A stretch of DNA of 43,099 bases from DATEPR01 sp036503065. Its GTDB lineage: Bacteria > Actinomycetota > Actinomycetes > Mycobacteriales > Pseudonocardiaceae. The stretch lies in assembly GCA_036503065.1 (NCBI GenBank), contig DASXXM010000023.1:1-43099 (forward strand). Direction: 5' to 3'. The position numbers were made by a program, and so were the translations under genes. Every line of letters starts with the position of its first letter. Position 1 is the stretch's first letter. The notes under the pieces are model-generated. The model had not been told where the DNA came from and did not search any database. It was given only the letters and a program-made list of their open reading frames with translations. Positions 38,636 to 43,099 of this stretch are shown here, piece after piece.

Positions 38636-40207
38636 GTGACGATGCTCAACTCGGTCATCGACGGCAACGAAGCCGACGCACCGGTTCGTGAGTACACCTC
38701 CCGTGATCCGGCCAGGTTGACCGACGTGGTGGCCACCGTGGGCCTCGGCGATCCGGACACGTTCGTACGGGCGACGCGAGCCGCGCGGCGGGCGCAACGC
38801 GAGTGGGCCGACGTGCCGGCGCCGGTGCGCGGCCGGGTCATCGCGAACCTGGGGCGGCTGGTGGAGGCCAACCTCGACGCGCTGGCCGCACTGGTCACGC
38901 GGGAGATCGGCAAGCCGGCGGCCGAAGCGCGCGGCGAAGTGCAGGAGATCGTGGACACCTGCGACTTCTTCCTCGGCGAGGGCAGGCGTCTCTACGGGCA
39001 GACCGTGCCGTCGGAGATGCCGGACAAGCAGCTGTTCACGTTCCGAGTGCCGGTCGGCTCGGTCGTGGTCATCACGGCAGGCAACTTCCCGGTCGCGGTA
39101 CCGTCCTGGTACCTGGTGCCGGCGCTGCTGTGCGGCAACGCGGTCACCTGGAAGCCGGCCGAGTACGCGGCCGCCAGCGCCAGGGCGCTGAGCGAACTGG
39201 CCTGGCGGGCGGGGGTACCGCCCGGTGTGCTCAACCTCGTCAACGCCGACGGGCCTACCACCTACGACGGCCTGTCCAGGGCACTGGCCGACGGACTCGT
39301 GGACAAGGTCGGCTTCACCGGATCCAGCGCGGTCGGTGTCGGCATCGGCGAGCTGTGCGGGCGGCACCTCCAGTCGGCCTGCCTGGAACTGGGCGGCAAG
39401 AACCCGATGGTCGTCGCGCCGGACGCGGATCTCGACCTCGCGGTCGAGGGCGCCCTGTTCGCCGGCTACGGCACGGCAGGCCAGCGCTGCACGTCGCTGG
39501 GCACGGCCATCGTGCACGCCGACGTGCACGACGAGTTCGTCGCCCGGTTCGACGCGGCGCTGCGCGCGGCCCGGATCGGCGACCCGACCCAGGAGGTGCT
39601 CTACGGCCCGCTACTGGCAGAGCACTTCGCGGACAACTTCGAGAAGATCCTCGGCTGGATCACCGACCACCACCGGGTGCTCGGCTCGACGGCGGTCGGC
39701 CGGATCACGGACGCGTTGCCACGGAACGGTTTCGTCGGCGACCACGCGGCGGGTCTCTTCTACCACCCGGTCCTGTTGGACGGTGTGCGCGCCGACGACG
39801 AGGTGTTCCGCGAGGAGACGTTCGGGCCGATCGTCGGCGTGACCACGTACCGCGACCTGGACGAGGCGATCGAACTGGCCAACGCGCCCGGCTACGGCCT
39901 GTCCTCGTCGATCTACACCAACGACCCGGCAACGGCGTTCCGGTTCCGGCGGGGGATCGGCGCCGGCATGGTCAGCGTGAACAACTCGACATCCGGCGCG
40001 GAGGCGCACCTGCCGTTCGGCGGGAATGGCAAGTCGGGCAACGGCAGCCGCCAGTCCGGCATCTGGGTACTGGACCAGTTCACCCGATGGCAGTCGATGA
40101 ACTGGGACTTCTCGGGTCGTCTGCAGAAGGCGCAACTGGACGTGGCCACCGTCGAACCGGAACGGGACTACCGGCTCCCCGCACACCTCGACGGCCGGCA
40201 TGTCTGA
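38636..40207 (+). CDS. NAD(P)-dependent aldehyde dehydrogenase
   Basis: A 523-residue ALDH-superfamily enzyme (GTG 38636; ATG 38642 is an alternative). Catalytic Glu251 is in LELGGKNP, nucleophile Cys285 in AGQRCTS, and the cofactor motif is FTGSSAVGVGIGE. The length, PSEMPDKQLFTFRVPVG and the EETFGPIVGVTTYRDLDEAIELANAPGYGLSSSIYTND C-terminal region suggest the ALDH7/gamma-guanidino or semialdehyde group, which oxidises amino-acid-derived semialdehydes. The specific substrate is unknown. It overlaps the next gene by 8 bp. Confidence 0.9.
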   Translation: MTMLNSVIDGNEADAPVREYTSRDPARLTDVVATVGLGDPDTFVRATRAARRAQREWADVPAPVRGRVIANLGRLVEANLDALAALVTREIGKPAAEARGEVQEIVDTCDFFLGEGRRLYGQTVPSEMPDKQLFTFRVPVGSVVVITAGNFPVAVPSWYLVPALLCGNAVTWKPAEYAAASARALSELAWRAGVPPGVLNLVNADGPTTYDGLSRALADGLVDKVGFTGSSAVGVGIGELCGRHLQSACLELGGKNPMVVAPDADLDLAVEGALFAGYGTAGQRCTSLGTAIVHADVHDEFVARFDAALRAARIGDPTQEVLYGPLLAEHFADNFEKILGWITDHHRVLGSTAVGRITDALPRNGFVGDHAAGLFYHPVLLDGVRADDEVFREETFGPIVGVTTYRDLDEAIELANAPGYGLSSSIYTNDPATAFRFRRGIGAGMVSVNNSTSGAEAHLPFGGNGKSGNGSRQSGIWVLDQFTRWQSMNWDFSGRLQKAQLDVATVEPERDYRLPAHLDGRHV

Positions 40208-42386
40208 GGCCATCGACGACCATTTCCTCAAGGCGGTCGCCGCACTGACACCGGGCAGGCCGCACGAACTCCCCGGGCTGTCGGCCGACGACGCGCTCGC
40301 CCTGTTCGACGCGCAACTGGGCAGCCGGCACCTGGACTTCGCCGCCCGCGAACTGGTCGGACAGGGCCGCGGTTTCTACAGCATCGGCTCCGCAGGCCAC
40401 GAGGGCAATGCCGCGCTCGCGGCGGCGCTGCGGCCGACGGATCCGATCCTGCCGCACTACCGGTCCGGCGCGTTCTACCTGACCCGCGCGGCGCAGGTGC
40501 CCGGCCACGATGCAGCTGGGCTGGACGGTTTGGGAAGAGCATTGCGGGACGTTCTGCTCGGCGTCGTCGCGGCCGTGGACGAGCCGATCGCGGGCGGGCG
40601 GCACAAGGTGTTCGGCAACAAGGCGCTGGCCGTGATCCCGCCGACGTCCACCATCGCGTCGCACCTGCCGCGCGCGGTCGGACTGGCGTTCGGCGTCGAA
40701 CGCGCCCGCAAGCTCGGCATCGCGACCGAGTGGCCTGCCGACTCGGTGGTGGTGTGCGGTTTCGGCGACGCATCGGCCAACCACTCCACCGCGACGGGCG
40801 CGCTGAACACCGCCGGGTACTGCGCCTACCAGCGGCTGCCCCTGCCGCTGCTGATCGTGTGCGAGGACAACGGCATCGGCATCAGCGTGCGCACCCCGGC
40901 CGGCTGGGTCGCCGCCGCCAACCAACACCGGCCGAACATGCCGTACTGCACAGCGGACGGCACCGACCTGCTCGCCACGCTGGCGGCGGCTAGGCAGGCG
41001 GTCGACCGCGTCCGCGCCACCCGCGCGCCCGTGTTCCTGCACCTGCGGATGGTGCGGCTGCTCGGCCATGCCGGGTCCGATGTGGAGTCCGGCTACCGGT
41101 CGTCCGCCGAGATCACCGCGGACTACCCGCGCGATCCGGTGCTGCGCACGGCGGAACTGCTGGTGGCACACGGCATCCTCGAACCGGCTGAGGTGATCGA
41201 CCGCTACGAGCGGATGCGGGCGCGGGTGTGGGCGACCGCGGAGGCGGCCGTGGCCCGGCCCCGCCTGGTGTCGGCGGCCGACGTGATGTCACCGCTCGCG
41301 CCGCCGAAACCGGTGCACCCCAAGGTTTCCCGGCGCGCCCCTGGCCCACTCACGCTGGCAAGGGCCATCAACAGCGCCCTGGCCGACCTGCTGTCGGTCG
41401 ACCCAGGCACGCTCGTGTTCGGCGAGGACGTGGCCGTCAAGGGCGGTGTGTACGGCGTGACGCGCGGGCTGCGCACCGAGTTCGGCGCGGCCAGGGTCTT
41501 CGACACGCCGCTGGACGAGCAGACCGTGCTCGGCACGGCGCTGGGCACGTCGTTGGCCGGTTTCCTGCCGATCCCGGAGATCCAGTACCTGGCGTACCTG
41601 CACAACGCGGCGGATCAACTACGCGGCGAGGCGAGCACGATGCGGTTCTTCTCGTGCGGCCAGTACCGCAACCCGATGATCGTGCGGATCGCCGCCTACG
41701 CCTACCAGCGCGGTTTCGGCGGCCACTTCCACAACGACAACGCCATCGCCGCCCTGCGCGACATCCCCGGTCTGGTGATCGCGTCACCGGCCCGCCCGGA
41801 CGACGCGGCGGCCATGCTGCGCACGTGCGCCGCGATCGCCCGCGCCGACGGTTCGGTCTGCGTGTTCCTGGAACCCATTGCCCTGTACCACACCCGCGAC
41901 CTGCACGAGCCCGGCGACGACGGCTGGCTGGCCGCCGACGACACCCACGTGCCACTGGGTTCGGCTCGAACGTACGGCGACGGCGGCGACCTGACGCTGG
42001 TCAGCTTCGCCAACGGCCTGCGGATGAGCCTGCGCGTCGCTCGGCGCCTCGCCACGGCCGGCATCCGCTGCCGGGTGCTCGACCTGCGCTGGCTGGCGCC
42101 GCTGCCAGTGACGGATCTGTTGCGCGAGGCGGCCGCGACCGGCCGGGTCCTGGTGGTGGACGAGACACGCGTGTCCGGCGGGGTGGCGGAGGCGGTGGTC
42201 ACGGCGCTCGTCGACCACGGCAGCGACGCCATGGTGGCCAGGGTGAACAGCGCGGACAGCTTCGTCCCGCTCGGCACGGCCGCGAATCACGTCCTGCTGT
42301 CCGAACACGACATCGAACGGGCCGCCGTCGCCCTGGTCCGCAGGCGCCACCCACCCGGGTTGACCGGACCTCCACGCACGCCATAG
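40200..42386 (+). CDS. Fused E1 alpha-beta 2-oxoacid dehydrogenase (thiamine-diphosphate enzyme)
   Basis: This 728-residue protein joins an alpha-type half (~1-345) and a beta-type half (~375-728). The alpha half has GRGFYSIGSAGHEGNAALAAAL, the TPP-binding GDASANHS...CEDNGIGI motif, and HLRMVRLLGHAGSD. The beta half has LTLARAINSALADLLSVDPGTLVFGEDVAVKGGVYGVTRGL and PLDEQTVLGTALGTSLAGFLPIPEIQYLAYLHNA. This is the E1 component architecture of branched-chain or acetoin-type dehydrogenase complexes in which alpha and beta are fused. No E2 or E3 gene is in the window, so those must lie elsewhere. The stop codon lies inside the first unit of the downstream repeat array. Confidence 0.9.
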   Translation: MSEAIDDHFLKAVAALTPGRPHELPGLSADDALALFDAQLGSRHLDFAARELVGQGRGFYSIGSAGHEGNAALAAALRPTDPILPHYRSGAFYLTRAAQVPGHDAAGLDGLGRALRDVLLGVVAAVDEPIAGGRHKVFGNKALAVIPPTSTIASHLPRAVGLAFGVERARKLGIATEWPADSVVVCGFGDASANHSTATGALNTAGYCAYQRLPLPLLIVCEDNGIGISVRTPAGWVAAANQHRPNMPYCTADGTDLLATLAAARQAVDRVRATRAPVFLHLRMVRLLGHAGSDVESGYRSSAEITADYPRDPVLRTAELLVAHGILEPAEVIDRYERMRARVWATAEAAVARPRLVSAADVMSPLAPPKPVHPKVSRRAPGPLTLARAINSALADLLSVDPGTLVFGEDVAVKGGVYGVTRGLRTEFGAARVFDTPLDEQTVLGTALGTSLAGFLPIPEIQYLAYLHNAADQLRGEASTMRFFSCGQYRNPMIVRIAAYAYQRGFGGHFHNDNAIAALRDIPGLVIASPARPDDAAAMLRTCAAIARADGSVCVFLEPIALYHTRDLHEPGDDGWLAADDTHVPLGSARTYGDGGDLTLVSFANGLRMSLRVARRLATAGIRCRVLDLRWLAPLPVTDLLREAAATGRVLVVDETRVSGGVAEAVVTALVDHGSDAMVARVNSADSFVPLGTAANHVLLSEHDIERAAVALVRRRHPPGLTGPPRTP

Positions 42387-42910
42387 CAAATAGCAAACAG
42401 CACATAATCCCGATCAAGTGCCACACGCTATAGCAAATAGCACATGATCCTGATCAAGTGCTACACGCTATAGCAAACAGCAACGCAACTCCCACCAGGC
42501 GTCGCACGTATAGCAGACAGCAAACACCGATGCGATCCTGATCCAGCGCCGCACGCTATAGCAAACAGCAGCGACCCTGAACAAAGTGCTACGCGCGCTA
42601 TAGCAAACAGCAACGCGACCCTGACCAAGTGCTGCATGCTATAGCAAAAGGCAATGCGACCTGATCCGGCGCCGCGCTATAGCATGCAGCAACACCCAAG
42701 TGATCCCGATCAAATGCTGCACGCTATAGCAAACAGCAACGTGACGCGCATCGGGGGCCACGCGTCGCACGCTATAGCAAACAGCAAATACCCATAGGAC
42801 TCTGATCCAGTGCCGCAGCTATAGCAAACAGCAACGCGGCCCTGACCCAGCACCGCGCTATAGCAAACAGCACATAAGATATAGCAAATAACAAAGAGCA
42901 AATAGCAATC
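42380..42910. repeat. Array of ~12 GCTATAGC dyad repeats
   Basis: The 16-mer GCTATAGCAAACAGCA occurs exactly at 42467, 42555, 42597, 42723, 42771, 42818 and 42857, with variants at 42380 (GCCATAGC), 42427, ~42507, 42638, 42676 and ~42879. Best units are symmetric: TGCTG-N3-GCTATAGC-N3-CAGCA, e.g. 42715-42738. Centres are 38-48 bp apart, and the sequence between them is partly conserved (CCTGATCAAGTG-like), so the array is a degenerate ~41-bp satellite rather than a CRISPR. It is AT-richer than the genome around it, has no coding sense on either strand, and begins inside the E1 stop codon. Likely a protein-binding array or a spreading repeat. Confidence 0.85.
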
Positions 42911-42947
42911 GCCACTTGGCTCCACGATATCGATTGACGCGCCCGGG

Positions 42948-43006
42948 CGAGGTGCCGGCGTGAGGTGCCGGCGTGAGGTGCCGGCGTGAGGTGCCGGCGT
43001 GAGGTG
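42948..43006. repeat. 13-bp tandem repeat, about 4.5 copies
   Basis: TGAGGTGCCGGCG is repeated head to tail: 42948-42960 (first base differs), 42961, 42974, 42987, and a partial copy to 43006. GCCGGC inside each unit is a palindrome. No coding sense. Confidence 0.85.
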
Positions 43007-43042
43007 TAGCTGGCGGACCGGCTCCAATGAGGCTGAGCGAGC

Positions 43043-43090
43043 GTTGACTTTGTGCCGCAAAGTACGCAAACATTGCGGCACAAAGTCAAC
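43043..43090. terminator. 18-bp perfect inverted repeat at the right edge
   Basis: Arm 43043-43060 is the exact reverse complement of 43073-43090, with a 12-nt loop. A second, exclusive hairpin ACTTTG-TGCCG-CAAAGT (43047-43063) uses part of the same arm. Possibly a terminator for a gene beyond the edge, a 5'-UTR switch or a mobile-element end. Confidence 0.5.
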
Positions 43091-43099
43091 GGGGAGGCA

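Larger units (their letters stand above)
42387..43099. other. Right-end noncoding region
   Basis: From the E1 stop to the window edge (713 bp) there is no credible gene. It holds the GCTATAGC dyad array, the 13-bp tandem repeat and a terminal 18-bp hairpin. Confidence 0.75.

Noticed and set aside
42380..42910. CRISPR array
   Set aside because: The repeats are short and variable, the sequences between them resemble each other, spacing is irregular and no cas gene is seen.
42710..43081. Minus-strand protein with repeated LLFAIAC segments
   Set aside because: The segments are the translation of the DNA repeat; there is no ribosome site and the frame is not kept across the array.

Overview
The window is high-GC DNA with GTG starts, many ATGA/GTGA gene overlaps, F420-type and XRE/DUF397 genes and Tat/Sec-exported carbohydrate-active enzymes. 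This points to a filamentous actinomycete, most likely of the Pseudonocardiales; the genus is an inference. I see no tRNA, rRNA, transposase, integrase or cas gene. Most genes belong to housekeeping or accessory metabolism.

Layout. 1-3.9 kb: the 5' part of an AI-2E family exporter on the minus strand, then a LigD-like end-processing/polymerase protein without a ligase domain, coupled to an FAD oxidoreductase. 3.9-6.8 kb: an F420-type oxidoreductase, a TetR regulator with its own operator-like palindrome, and a lipoprotein alpha/beta hydrolase behind two strong dyads. 6.9-11.3 kb (minus): a PL7 alginate lyase-like enzyme, a stand-alone condensation-domain protein with a possible 29-residue peptide gene coupled to it, and a large secreted beta-helix protein. 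11.7-15.2 kb: a small P-loop kinase, then a FIST sensor protein paired with a GAF-GGDEF diguanylate cyclase. 15.3-17.2 kb (minus): a Tat-type secreted sedolisin (S53).

18.1-23.4 kb is a tightly coupled operon of unknown purpose: a possible 26-residue ORF, a 976-residue TPR protein with a cysteine cluster, a 141-residue orphan and a DUF2264 protein. 23.4-25.1 kb is a divergent TetR/SDR pair with three phased operators between the genes. 25.9-29.9 kb holds a small membrane protein, a DUF574 methyltransferase, an XRE-DUF397-orphan cluster with repeated TGCACGTGCA palindromes, and a secreted single-domain protein. 29.9-33.7 kb holds a cupin, a GH16 beta-glucanase with three discoidin-type domains, and a single-HKD PLD-like protein. 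33.7-36.2 kb is a coupled run (orphan coiled-coil protein, cupin), then PPK2 and a class IV aminotransferase. 36.3-42.4 kb is a four-gene catabolic operon: proline-iminopeptidase-like hydrolase, APC permease, aldehyde dehydrogenase and a fused E1 alpha/beta 2-oxoacid dehydrogenase.

The right end (42.38-43.1 kb) is not coding. It holds about a dozen copies of a dyad built on GCTATAGC with flanking TGCTG/CAGCA arms, spaced about 40 bp apart, followed by a 13-bp tandem repeat and an 18-bp perfect hairpin. This array is the least explained structure in the window. Three identical GAGAGCGCTCTC sites, resembling CebR/CelR-type LacI operators, link the beta-helix gene, the small kinase and the GH16 gene into a likely polysaccharide regulon. 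All functional calls come from reading motifs by eye; no database search was run.
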